Origin: Bryobacterales bacterium | GTDB taxonomy: Bacteria; Acidobacteriota; Terriglobia; Bryobacterales; Bryobacteraceae | Assembly: GCA_020846745.1 (NCBI GenBank) | Contig: JADLDI010000150.1 | Location: 62,001 to 126,000 of the forward strand | Direction: 5' to 3' | Length of the DNA: 64,000 nucleotides | Shown: positions 8,913 through 15,752 of the stretch, in pieces | How positions within the stretch are numbered: the stretch's first letter is position 1 | How the letters are laid out: each line of letters opens with the position of its first letter | Notes under the pieces: model-generated | What the model was told of the DNA's origin: nothing | The model's input: only the letters and a program-made list of their open reading frames with translations | The model's database searches: none | Translations under genes and position numbers: made by a program

Positions 8913-9287
8913 ATGGCAAGAAAGACTCTTGACCAGGTGATAACCGCTCAACAGCGGGCGATCAATCTGATGCTGAATGTCGGCGACGAAGACCGGGCCC
9001 AGGAATTCGCCAGTATGGACCCGGAGGAGTACGCGGAGCGTAAAGGCATCGAGATAACTGAACCAAATCCAACAAAGGGAGCCTTAACCATGGCACGACA
9101 GCAGAAACCCACGCGCGCGGAACTCGAGCAGGAGAACGCCGAACTTAAGCAGCGCCTCGAATCCATCATGGGCGTAGCCGCCGGCGACGTCGAGATTGTC
9201 GAAGAGGAAGAAGAGGACGATGTTGATCTCGACGACGAAGACGAGTACGAGGACGAAGAGGACGACGAAGAGGACGACGAAGAGTAA
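8913..9287 (+). CDS. Unknown protein with polyacidic C-terminus
   Basis: 124 residues in two parts. Residues 1-59 form a helical segment (TLDQVITAQQRAINLML ... MDPEEYAERKGIEI). From Met60 there is a short coiled coil (ELEQENAELKQRLESIMG), and residues from about 96 to the end are almost entirely Asp and Glu. Met60 (ATG 9090-9092) is preceded by AAAGGGAG at 9075-9082, so a shorter 65-residue product could also be made by internal initiation. Acidic tails of this kind occur in DNA mimics and in chaperone-like phage proteins. No function is assigned. Confidence 0.55.
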   Translation: MARKTLDQVITAQQRAINLMLNVGDEDRAQEFASMDPEEYAERKGIEITEPNPTKGALTMARQQKPTRAELEQENAELKQRLESIMGVAAGDVEIVEEEEEDDVDLDDEDEYEDEEDDEEDDEE

Positions 9288-9375
9288 TCCTTGACCTCGG
9301 AGCGATTGTGGAGCAAGGAAACGGCGGTCTTTGAGGGTTGCCGGTCCTTGCGCCACACGTGAGGAGTAACGCGCG

Positions 9376-9528
9376 ATGCACCTGCAGGGACTTCAAATGA
9401 CTACCGTCACGCCCACCGCCCCCGTTCAGGAGCATGGCGGGGTTCCGTTGCTTTGGGTGTACGCGGCGTTGGTGGCTGGTGGTTGGTTGGTTCTCTTGAG
9501 CCTTCGCGGAGGCCGTCGTCGACGGTGA
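9376..9528 (+). CDS. 50-residue single-span membrane peptide with Arg tail
   Basis: This small ORF runs from ATG 9376 to TGA 9526-9528. GAGGAG at 9361-9366 lies nine bases upstream. About 22 polar residues precede a single hydrophobic helix (VPLLWVYAALVAGGWLVLLSL), and the peptide ends in GGRRRR. This predicts an outside N-terminus and a cytoplasmic Arg-rich C-terminus. The next gene starts seven bases later. The gene at 10203 ends in a similar hydrophobic helix plus Arg-Arg. Candidate roles are a holin-like, signalling or surface-anchored peptide; none can be proven from sequence. Confidence 0.55.
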   Translation: MHLQGLQMTTVTPTAPVQEHGGVPLLWVYAALVAGGWLVLLSLRGGRRRR

Positions 9529-9535
9529 ATCAGAC

Positions 9536-10159
9536 ATGCAGAAAAATGCGGTGCTCGCCTCAAATCCTGATCTCGACGTTAGGAACTGGCTGAGGCAGGC
9601 GGTGGATCTCGCATCTCGGTACCGCCCCGGCAACACTTCCGCCGAAAACGAACAGCGAGCCTCAGAAGCGGCCGATCTATTCGACCGCATTCTTTTGGCC
9701 GATCCGAATCAGTCCACGGCGCTCGCCTCGCGATCTTGGCTGCACTTCCAAAAAAAGGAGTGGGCAAAGGCTGAGGAAGGATATGTTCGACTGCTGAAGT
9801 TGGACCCCCAAGACGCTATAACCCTCTACACCCTCGGCGTGATCGCTTGGACGCGGTGTTTCGAACGGCGCCGCGATGCTCGCGCCGCACTGGGCATGTC
9901 CATGGAAGATCCCGGACCAATCCGGTGTGCTGCCGTGCGAAGTGCTCTGCAGACAGAACTGCTGCCGGTGATCGCTGCCGGGATCGATCGCTTGGAGCGG
10001 GCTCTGTCCATCAATCCGACGATGGACAACGCAATGGCTTACCTGAACCTGCTCTACCGAGAGAAGGCAGACCTTCAGGACAGCAACGAAGCCTACCAGG
10101 AACACTTGCAGGTTGCCGACCGGTGGGTTGCAAGATGCGCCAGGCGGAGAAACGCATAA
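9536..10159 (+). CDS. TPR protein of an acidobacterial chromosomal family
   Basis: 207 residues. TPR-like helices cover about residues 40-100 (AADLFDRILLADPNQSTALA, EEGYVRLLKLDPQDAITLY). The conserved-looking block LGVIAWTRCFE ... RAALGMSMEDPGPI follows, then a last repeat INPTMDNAMAYLNLLYREKADL. This arrangement matches a TPR protein common in acidobacterial chromosomes, where the same blocks occur in longer proteins with a signal peptide. I recognise the family by its motif pattern only. Here the protein lacks an obvious signal peptide, so it may be a host gene captured by the element. It probably acts as a protein-interaction scaffold. Confidence 0.7.
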   Translation: MQKNAVLASNPDLDVRNWLRQAVDLASRYRPGNTSAENEQRASEAADLFDRILLADPNQSTALASRSWLHFQKKEWAKAEEGYVRLLKLDPQDAITLYTLGVIAWTRCFERRRDARAALGMSMEDPGPIRCAAVRSALQTELLPVIAAGIDRLERALSINPTMDNAMAYLNLLYREKADLQDSNEAYQEHLQVADRWVARCARRRNA

Positions 10160-10202
10160 ACCGATTGCGCAGACCTTTAGATTTCGTGGGGAGGATGCTT
10201 CG

Positions 10203-10637
10203 ATGATGCTCGTGTTGGGCCGGTCAGGGCTGGGTGGCGAGACCGCAGCGGCCGTGGCGCGCATGGACCAGGCGGTGCACCAAGCGTACCTCCGGGGGGA
10301 GTTGCCGTGGTACTGCACGCTCGCCTTCCCGTTCGTCACGTCGTGCCAGCCTATTGAGAGGCTTCCACAGTCTCCCATACAGCGCACTGGAGCCGCAGCT
10401 CCCCAGACGGCCAATCAGATGAGCAGCCCCTCTGCATGGACGCCCGATGAACTGTCGGCCTACACTGCCCATGATGTCGCGATCCGACAGGACGAGCTGG
10501 AGCGGAACGTGGCAAACACCGCGCCGTCGATAATCAACAGCGACGAACCGTTCAGCATGAGCCCGCTGGGCCTCGGCATACTGGCGGCCGGCGCATTAGC
10601 CCTGCTCGCGGCAATGGGCATTGCTACGCGCCGCTAG
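10203..10637 (+). CDS. Tail-anchored small protein of unknown function
   Basis: 144 residues from ATG 10203, chosen because GGGGAGG (10188-10194) lies eight bases upstream; the frame also extends further upstream but would overlap the TPR gene. The N-terminal part is soluble, with an odd aromatic/Cys stretch (ELPWYCTLAFPFVTSC). A Pro/Ser/Gln-rich linker follows. The protein ends in one transmembrane helix (PLGLGILAAGALALLAAMGI) and the basic end ATRR. A C-terminal anchor with positive tail is also seen in the 50-residue peptide at 9376, which suggests both meet at the membrane. The family is unknown. Confidence 0.55.
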   Translation: MMLVLGRSGLGGETAAAVARMDQAVHQAYLRGELPWYCTLAFPFVTSCQPIERLPQSPIQRTGAAAPQTANQMSSPSAWTPDELSAYTAHDVAIRQDELERNVANTAPSIINSDEPFSMSPLGLGILAAGALALLAAMGIATRR

Positions 10638-10662
10638 CGGAAGTCTAAACGAGGGACCCTCG

Positions 10663-10821
10663 ATGCCCTGCCCTTTATGCCGCAAACCCGCAAGGAAACA
10701 AACCCGTAGGGCGTGGGCGCGATCCGCACTGAATGCCGGCATCGCCGCGTTGATGGAGGGAAAGCCGCGAGAAGCACTCGGACTGTTCAAAGCAGCCGGG
10801 CGAGTGGAATCCGCGGCTTGA
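10663..10821 (+). CDS. 52-residue protein with CPLC knuckle
   Basis: ATG 10663 follows GAGGGA (10651-10656). The peptide begins MPCPLCRKPARKQTRR, a single Cys-x-x-Cys knuckle in a basic context. It continues with one amphipathic helical hairpin (ALNAGIAALMEGKPREALGLF) that resembles half a TPR unit. With only two cysteines it cannot form a full zinc site alone. It may be a partner of the TPR protein or a truncated remnant. It is 25 bases downstream of the tail-anchored gene on the same strand. Confidence 0.4.
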   Translation: MPCPLCRKPARKQTRRAWARSALNAGIAALMEGKPREALGLFKAAGRVESAA

Positions 10822-11208
10822 CCCGGCTCGGATGTTCATGGGGGCCGCGTATGGGGATGCTCGCCAGCTTCAGGACCTGCCCGACTCCGCGGATGGCATA
10901 TTTTCTCCAAGCTTTCCATGAACCGCTGTCGATGCTCCCCGAACAATCGAACATCGCCGTGTTCCTCGGATCAGCATCCGCGCGGGACGGCGGGTCTGCC
11001 GGGATGAACGGCTGAGGGATTGCAATCCACGGGCGGCACCCTGGGAGCACACATGGCCCACGCCCGCGCGCGGGCTGTCGGTTGGGTTACATGAAACTAA
11101 GGAGACGTGGTGTCGATTGGGTTTCCATACCTGATTCTCGATCTTGCGAGAGGCCGGGACGTTGCACGTCCAAGCCTCTCGGGCGCTTCGTATCCAGTCA
11201 GCCTACAT
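10822..11208. other. 387-base gap between convergent element genes
   Basis: No gene is supported. Short frames exist: a 29-codon frame from ATG 10833, and a 45-codon frame from GTG 11109 behind AAGGAG that would overlap the end of the minus-strand gene. Neither resembles a known protein. The notable content is the stem-loop at 11148-11180. Confidence 0.5.
11148..11180 (-). terminator. Stem-loop downstream of the 11209-12024 gene
   Basis: GAGAGGC (11148-11154) pairs with GCCTCTC (11174-11180). Inside, GGACGT (11157-11162) pairs with ACGTCC (11166-11171) around a three-base loop, giving 13 base pairs. It lies 28 bases beyond the stop of the minus-strand gene. No T-run follows on either strand, so it is a possible but not classical terminator. 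It may serve the convergent transcripts from both sides. Confidence 0.45.
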
Positions 11209-12024
11209 TTACTTCTGCGCACGACTGCGCGAGCTTTCGGAAGCTAACGCCTTCAGTGCCAGTTCAGTCGACCACTCTGGCTGGGGGCGCGGTACTTTGC
11301 CGTGCCCGATCGCGTTTATTAAGTCCGCTGGCAATTCAGAGAGAAGGGCCGCGGTAAACGAAAATTCCTCCTCACCGAAGGCACTAAACGCAAGATCTAA
11401 GGCGTTTTGGATGAAGCAGATCTCGGCTGATGAGGCACGCGAGCGGAGCCATTCATCGAACTTGTCGCGGAGGTTGTCAGCGGTCTTCGCTCTAAGGGTG
11501 CCGGCGATTGCAACGCGCATCCGCTCCTCGGCTTCGTCCCGGTCCTCGGGCTGATCCTCCCAGTTCGCGGTCTTGTGGGAGCTACCGGACTCGGCCGCGT
11601 CCGGACTGGCATCTTCGATCTCTTCACCAGTGTCTTCGATTTCGAGGCCGGATTCCGTTATGCCAGAGACGGGTCTGTATTCCGCGATCTTGTCAGCTTC
11701 CGCAGTGAACCTGCCCGGATCGGCGCCGTTCGCCGCAACCCGGCGGCCGGTCGTGAACCAGAGCATTTCTATGGCTTCCTTGGCGGAGAACAACGCCTCC
11801 AGTTCACTTTGGGTCACTGGGGCGGTTGTGTGCTCAGCGGCTCTCGCCGGTGCTGGTGGATGCGCCAATACCTTCTTGAGGTTCAAGTACTCATCGCGGC
11901 CCATGGGCACCGATTGCGCCAAGAGGCCGTTGGTGCCGTAGACGTTCAGTTCGTATCGGGTCCCTTCAGGGGTCATGCTCGCCCAATTTGGGAGGACTGC
12001 ACCCATATCATCGTTTGCAGACAT
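11209..12024 (-). CDS. Unknown acidic protein, divergently transcribed
   Basis: 271 residues, not recognised. Translation is well supported: AAGGAGATC lies four bases before the ATG at 12024. The N-terminal 60 residues look globular (NWASMTPEGTRYELNVYGTNGLL). A helix follows (SELEALFSAKEAIEMLWFTTG), then a long acidic linker (GLEIEDTGEEIEDASPD) and a C-terminal helical domain (NLRDKFDEWLRSRASSAEICF, FTAALLSELPADLINAIGHG). It reads away from the regulator genes across the iterated repeats at 12079-12151, so it may be under their control. No signal peptide or membrane span was seen. Confidence 0.6.
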   Translation of the reverse strand: MSANDDMGAVLPNWASMTPEGTRYELNVYGTNGLLAQSVPMGRDEYLNLKKVLAHPPAPARAAEHTTAPVTQSELEALFSAKEAIEMLWFTTGRRVAANGADPGRFTAEADKIAEYRPVSGITESGLEIEDTGEEIEDASPDAAESGSSHKTANWEDQPEDRDEAEERMRVAIAGTLRAKTADNLRDKFDEWLRSRASSAEICFIQNALDLAFSAFGEEEFSFTAALLSELPADLINAIGHGKVPRPQPEWSTELALKALASESSRSRAQK

Positions 12025-12078
12025 TTTTGATCTCCTTCGGTGTTGTCTATCGCGCCTTGAAGTGCGTCACAGAACGCG

Positions 12079-12151
12079 ATGCTCAACCCCCATCAGAATA
12101 TGCTCAACCCCCTTCGGTAGTCAAGTGCTCATTGCAAAAAATGCTGAACCC
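12079..12151. promoter_or_regulatory. Three iterated repeats in the divergent control region
   Basis: ATGCTCAACCCCC occurs exactly twice, at 12079-12091 and 12100-12112. A third, near-identical copy ATGCTGAACCC lies at 12141-12151. The spacings are 21 and 41 bases, close to two and four helical turns, so all copies face the same side of the DNA. They sit between divergent genes (starts at 12024 and 12177). They may be operators for the MerR-type or KGGK-type protein, or iterons of the replication origin bound by the primase-helicase. Confidence 0.6.
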
Positions 12152-12176
12152 GGTTACGCTTTGATTGTCAGAGCAT

Positions 12177-12353
12177 ATGGCCAAGAAGAAGCTGCCACCA
12201 GAGATAGCCGAATTCTTCCGCAAGGAAGGCTCGAAAGGCGGCAAGATCGGAACAAAGCGCCGGCTGGAGAAGCTCACCCCTGAGCAGCGATCCGACATCG
12301 CGAAGCACGCGGCCGCGGCCCGTTGGAGCAAGGCTGGGCGCGCGTCAAAATAG
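12177..12353 (+). CDS. Small basic protein of the KGGK...LTPEQR...AAAARW type
   Basis: 58 residues from ATG 12177. The pattern KLPPEIAEFFRKEGSKGGK ... KLTPEQRSDIAKHAAAARW is shared by a widespread family of short basic bacterial proteins, often in plasmids and genomic islands, that probably bind nucleic acid. I recognise the pattern, not a characterised member. The start is only 25 bases from the third iterated repeat, so the promoter lies within or next to the repeats. The C-terminus ends KAGRASK. Confidence 0.65.
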   Translation: MAKKKLPPEIAEFFRKEGSKGGKIGTKRRLEKLTPEQRSDIAKHAAAARWSKAGRASK

Positions 12354-12369
12354 CGAACTCGCTGCGTAG

Positions 12370-12404
12370 TTGACAGGGTATCTGATAGGGTGCATAATAC
12401 CGTC
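12370..12404 (+). promoter_or_regulatory. Strong sigma-70-type promoter of the MerR-type regulator
   Basis: A perfect -35 TTGACA (12370-12375) and a -10 CATAAT (12393-12398) are separated by 17 bases. The expected start of transcription is about seven bases after the -10 box, at 12405, which is the A of the ATG. The mRNA would be leaderless. No ribosome-binding site is present. Confidence 0.75.
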
Positions 12405-12890
12405 ATGGAGATACCAGCACACGACGGGAAATTCACGATAAGTCATACAGCCGCAGCCGTGGGAGTGAGTGCCCAGACTCTTGTCCGCTGGGAAAAGACC
12501 GGCCTGTTGCCAAAGGCGCGCCGTGTGAAAAGCAATGGCGTGGAGATACGCGTCTATTCGGCGGAGCAAGTTGAGGAAATTCGAAAGTTTGTGGAAGAGC
12601 GCAAACAGCCACGAATTGTCGCCTATGAGGATGACGGCACTCCGATCTATGCTGCCGTCCGAAAGATTACGCTACAGAGCAACCAGCGGAGGAAAAGACG
12701 CTTCCGGCTCCCACTCCCCACGGATGAGTGCTGGTCTGGATCACTGCATGAAAAGCGACCAACATTAAAACAGGCATGCTCCGATTTCTATCAGGCCGCA
12801 TTTTCTATGGGTGCCACCCGGCTTATCGCGGAAAATGCTCGGGGCGACAAGTACGTTGTTGACGTCGTAGAAGGCGGCGGGGAACGATAA
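12405..12890 (+). CDS. MerR-type HTH regulator, probably from a leaderless mRNA
   Basis: 161 residues. A MerR-like winged helix-turn-helix covers about residues 10-65 (FTISHTAAAVGVSAQTLVRW, EKTGLLPKARR, YSAEQVEEIRKFVEER). The C-terminal part lacks the long dimerisation helix or a recognisable ligand-binding domain of classical MerR proteins. It contains RRKRRFRLPLPTDECW and a helix (LKQACSDFYQAAFSMGATR). ATG 12405 coincides with the transcription start predicted from the promoter, as in lambda cI from its maintenance promoter. An upstream in-frame GTG (12390) overlaps the -10 box and is unlikely. Probably the master regulator of the element. Confidence 0.75.
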   Translation: MEIPAHDGKFTISHTAAAVGVSAQTLVRWEKTGLLPKARRVKSNGVEIRVYSAEQVEEIRKFVEERKQPRIVAYEDDGTPIYAAVRKITLQSNQRRKRRFRLPLPTDECWSGSLHEKRPTLKQACSDFYQAAFSMGATRLIAENARGDKYVVDVVEGGGER

Positions 12891-12905
12891 GGCCATCGCA
12901 GGCGA

Positions 12906-13145
12906 ATGCAAAGAGCTACCATGGTCGACAACCGGACGGATCCGTACGAACGGCACTTCTCAACGAGGGTGCTGGCTGAATTATGGGCTCTTTCTGAGGA
13001 CACTGTACGGCGGATGTTTCAGGATGAGCCAGGAGTGCTGAAGATTGGGAAGGCTGGCAGACGCGACGGCAAGCGGGACTACCAGACCCTGCGGATTCCT
13101 GAATCCGTAGCTGAGCGAAAGTATCGGGAGCACACGGAAGGGTAG
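12906..13145 (+). CDS. Excisionase-like HTH protein
   Basis: 79 residues, lying directly before the integrase gene (nine bases). The segment HFSTRVLAELWALSEDTVRRMFQ is a helix-turn-helix typical of MerR-like/Xis DNA-binding proteins, in which a condition (how and where the helix binds) is followed by a target-specific wing (KIGKAGRRDGKRDYQTLRIP). The position next to the integrase and the small size suggest a recombination directionality factor. ATG 12921 is an equally possible start. Role inferred from domain and context. Confidence 0.7.
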   Translation: MQRATMVDNRTDPYERHFSTRVLAELWALSEDTVRRMFQDEPGVLKIGKAGRRDGKRDYQTLRIPESVAERKYREHTEG

Positions 13146-13154
13146 AATCGCGCC

Positions 13155-14273
13155 ATGCTCAAACCTTTCCGACGACACACCCCCAAATGCCCCCACCGGG
13201 TAAAGGGCCGTTCCTATTACAAATGCAAATGCCCGCTTTGGGTTGATGACATGGTGAATGGCCGGCGCCTAAGGCAATCCCTCAAGACGCGGGACTGGGC
13301 CCGGGCCGTGCGCAAGCTGGCTCAGATGGGTGAAACTCCGGCGCCGCGGCAGACGATCGCGGCGGCCGTGGAGCGCTTTATCCAAGCGAAATCAGATGCG
13401 AAGAAGGGCGCGGAAACGATCCGGAAGTATTCCCGCATCGTAAGCTATCTCGAGCAGTTCGCGGAAACGCGGGCTATCAAAACGATCGACGGGTTAACAT
13501 TGCCAGTGCTCGAAGACTTCCACCGATGGCGAGCTAATGAGCGCTGGAGTCGGAACAAGGAAATTGAAATCGTGCGCGGGTTCCTTGCCTACTGCATGAA
13601 GCACAAGTGGATCGAGGACAACCCCGCCAAACACGTCGAGGTCGAAGCTATCACGCGGCGCGATGACGACATAGTTCCGTTGACGACGGTGGAGTTGCTG
13701 GCGGTGATGGCAAGGTGTGACACCTTCGGTCGCCACGCTTACGAACGGCGGCGGGCACGGGCTATGGTTCTCCTCATGGTGTCGTTCGGGCTGCGAATCT
13801 CCGACGTTGTGACGTTGGACCGGAAGCACATTGTGAACGGGATGCTCCTGAGGCAGGCGACGAAGAACAAAGAGAACCTGCGGCTGGTAGTGCCTGACGA
13901 AGTGACCACGGCGCTGGAAGCACTACCGCATCCGAGAGGCGCAGCAAATGATTGTACGCTCTATTTCAAGGGCGAGGCAGAGAGCGTCCGCAGTGCCGTT
14001 AAGGGCGCGTGGCGGACGTTACGAGCAGTATTTCAGCGTGCTGGCGTTGAGCGTGCGCATCCGCACTTGTTCCGCCATACATTCGCATCAAGATTCCTAA
14101 GTGAAGGCGGGACCGTCGAGGACGTAGCTATGATCCTCGGTGATGATCCCGCCACCATCCGGCGGCATTACTGGAAGTGGATCCCCGAAGGCCAGATCCG
14201 GCAAGATTCAATCCTTCGGAAGTTCCATGGCACAGTATTGGCACGCACGAAAGAGCAGGCGCTAACGTGTTGA
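13155..14273 (+). CDS. Tyrosine integrase of the element
   Basis: 372 residues. The N-terminus has a Cys-rich, probably metal-binding start (CPHRVKGRSYYKCKCPLW, residues 12-29). A SAM-like core-binding domain spans about 65-160 and the catalytic domain about 175-355. Visible catalytic residues are Arg214 (FGLRISDV), Lys237 or Lys239, His304 and Arg307 (HLFRHTFA), and Tyr339 (RRHYWKW). At the second-His position the usual LGH reads LGD (Asp330). The gene points at tRNA-Phe and stops 16 bases before the attachment repeat. It would catalyse integration and, with the HTH protein upstream, excision. Confidence 0.92.
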   Translation: MLKPFRRHTPKCPHRVKGRSYYKCKCPLWVDDMVNGRRLRQSLKTRDWARAVRKLAQMGETPAPRQTIAAAVERFIQAKSDAKKGAETIRKYSRIVSYLEQFAETRAIKTIDGLTLPVLEDFHRWRANERWSRNKEIEIVRGFLAYCMKHKWIEDNPAKHVEVEAITRRDDDIVPLTTVELLAVMARCDTFGRHAYERRRARAMVLLMVSFGLRISDVVTLDRKHIVNGMLLRQATKNKENLRLVVPDEVTTALEALPHPRGAANDCTLYFKGEAESVRSAVKGAWRTLRAVFQRAGVERAHPHLFRHTFASRFLSEGGTVEDVAMILGDDPATIRRHYWKWIPEGQIRQDSILRKFHGTVLARTKEQALTC

Positions 14274-14289
14274 AACGTAAGCAGAAAAC

Positions 14290-14311
14290 GTGGTGGCCAG
14301 GGACGGACTCG
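14290..14311. repeat. attR: 22-bp repeat at the 3' end of tRNA-Phe
   Basis: These bases are identical to 4627-4648 and lie within the acceptor/T-arm end of the intact tRNA gene, including the encoded CCA. They are the element's contribution that restored the tRNA upon integration. Confidence 0.9.
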
Positions 14312-14366
14312 AACCGCCGACGCCAGCCTTTTCAGGGCTGCGCTCTACCATCTGAGCTACCTGGCC
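14291..14366 (-). tRNA. tRNA-Phe(GAA)
   Basis: 76 bases with encoded CCA. The acceptor stem GGCCAGG pairs with CCTGGCC. The D-stem is GCTC/GAGC, the anticodon stem CAGCC/GGCTG encloses the loop CTGAAAA with anticodon GAA, and the T-arm has GGTTCGAGTCC. It lies 36 bases beyond the stop of the response-regulator gene on the same strand, so it may be transcribed from a promoter inside that gene or as the end of its transcript. It is the integration target of the element. Confidence 0.97.
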
Positions 14367-14402
14367 GGGGAACTTTCAGTCTACCAACACCGTGTCCGAA
14401 AG

Positions 14403-15752
14403 TCACGCCTCGATGCCCATCTGCGTCAGCCGGTAGCGAAGTGCATTCCTCGTAAGTCCAAGCATTCGTGCGGCTTGCGATTTGTTGCCGTTAGCCCGGC
14501 GGAGAGCCTCGCGAACGATTGCCTGCTCGTATTCGTCGAGGGTCATGCCTTCAGGCAGGAAATGTCCTTCGGGCATCTGCTTGCGATCGACAACGGTGTC
14601 GAGGCGAACGTCTGAGGCGTCCAGGCGTGTGCCCTGGCATAACAGGATGCTACGTTCGATCACGTTTTCGAGTTGGCGAACGTTGCCGGGCCAGTGGTAG
14701 TTGACCAGGGACTGCATGGCCGCGTCACTGATGGAATCCACCGCAGACCCGAGTTCACGAGAAAACTTGCGCAGGAAACGCTCAACAAGAGCGGGAATGT
14801 CCTCCCGCCGTTCGCGAAGGGGTAGAATCTCGATGGGCATTACGTTCAAGCGGTAATAGAGGTCCTCGCGGAAAGTACCGTTTTGCAGCGCCTTCCGCAG
14901 GTCCACATTGGTCGCGGCGACCACACGAACGTCTATTTGGCGCGTTTTATTGCTGCCCAGCCGTTCGAATTCGCGTTCCTGGAGAATCCTCAGGAGTTTA
15001 ACCTGTACACCGAGGGGAATATCACCGACCTCATCCAGGAACACTGTCCCACCGTCGGCCTGCTCGAACTTACCGGGCTTCGAGGTATTCGCGCCGGTGA
15101 AGGCCCCTTTTTCATAGCCGAACAACTCGCTTTCCATCAGGGTCTCGGGAATCGCGGTGCAGTTGATTTTGATGAATGCTTTTTGGCGGCGGGGCGAATG
15201 ATAGTGCAGGGCGCGTGCGATCAGGTCCTTGCCAACCCCGCTTTCACCGACAAGCAGGACTGTTGCTCGGGTGGCCGCTACTCTCTGAACGGTGGTCAGC
15301 ACGGCCTGCATACCTGGGCTGCGGCCCACGATTGTTACGATGTCATACCGGGCGCCCAGTTGTTCCCGCAGCGACTCGTTTTCGTCGCGGAGCGCCCGCA
15401 CCTCCAGCGCCTTGTCGACGACGGTTAACAGATGGTCCATCGAGAAGGGTTTCGGTATGAAGTCCTGCGCACCGGCTTTCATGGCTTCCACCGCGGTCTC
15501 GACCGAGCTATAGGCGGTCATGACGATCACCGGAGCGGCAACACGACGGGTCCGCAGTTCCTTAAGGAAAGCTAGCCCGTCCTTCCCCGGAAGGCGCAGG
15601 TCTGTGATGATGAGATCCACGCGTTCGGCTACGGCGAGCGCAGCCTCCGCAGAGGGCGCCTGTTCAACGTCATAACCGGCGGAACGAAGTTGCAACTCGA
15701 CGACGCGGCGGAGTTTATCTTCGTCCTCCACGATCAGCAGACGAGCCTTCAT
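14403..15752 (-). CDS. NtrC-family sigma-54-dependent response regulator
   Basis: 449 residues with the full domain set. The receiver has phospho-acceptor Asp51 (ITDLRLPGKDG) and Lys in FIPKPF. The AAA+ domain has Walker A GESGVGKD at about 168-175 and the sigma-54 contact loop GAFTGA at about 216-221. A Fis-type helix-turn-helix ends the protein (NKSQAARMLGLTRNALRYRL). It overlaps the upstream histidine kinase gene by four bases, so the two are translationally coupled. It activates sigma-54 promoters when phosphorylated. A strong sigma-54 promoter lies before flgB in this window, but no link between the two is shown. Confidence 0.95.
   Translation of the reverse strand: MKARLLIVEDEDKLRRVVELQLRSAGYDVEQAPSAEAALAVAERVDLIITDLRLPGKDGLAFLKELRTRRVAAPVIVMTAYSSVETAVEAMKAGAQDFIPKPFSMDHLLTVVDKALEVRALRDENESLREQLGARYDIVTIVGRSPGMQAVLTTVQRVAATRATVLLVGESGVGKDLIARALHYHSPRRQKAFIKINCTAIPETLMESELFGYEKGAFTGANTSKPGKFEQADGGTVFLDEVGDIPLGVQVKLLRILQEREFERLGSNKTRQIDVRVVAATNVDLRKALQNGTFREDLYYRLNVMPIEILPLRERREDIPALVERFLRKFSRELGSAVDSISDAAMQSLVNYHWPGNVRQLENVIERSILLCQGTRLDASDVRLDTVVDRKQMPEGHFLPEGMTLDEYEQAIVREALRRANGNKSQAARMLGLTRNALRYRLTQMGIEA

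Larger units (their letters stand above)
4627..14311. mobile_element. Integrative element in tRNA-Phe, about 9.7 kb, satellite/P4-like organisation
   Basis: The element is bounded by a 22-bp identical direct repeat at 4627-4648 and 14290-14311. The right copy is the 3' end of an intact tRNA-Phe gene (minus strand, 14291-14366), and a tyrosine integrase ends 16 bases from it. This is the classic layout of an element that integrated into the 3' end of a tRNA gene and restored it. Inside are a Prim-Pol/D5 primase-helicase, small unknown genes, a divergent control region with iterated repeats, a MerR-type regulator and an excisionase-like protein. No capsid, terminase, tail, relaxase or conjugation genes were seen. 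The element therefore looks like a phage-satellite-like or plasmid-derived island that would need a helper for transfer. The boundaries come from the sequence; the satellite label is inference. Confidence 0.88.

Noticed and set aside
8948-9358. Minus-strand frames rich in Ser opposite the acidic gene
   Set aside because: The Ser runs are only the complement of Glu/Asp codon repeats in the plus-strand gene; there is no ribosome-binding site or family.
10833-10922. Short frame after the CPLC gene (29 codons)
   Set aside because: It has no ribosome-binding site and no recognisable feature; it was left as part of the intergenic entry.
11109-11247. GTG-started 45-codon frame behind AAGGAG
   Set aside because: It would overlap the end of the convergent gene, contains the stem-loop and resembles no protein.
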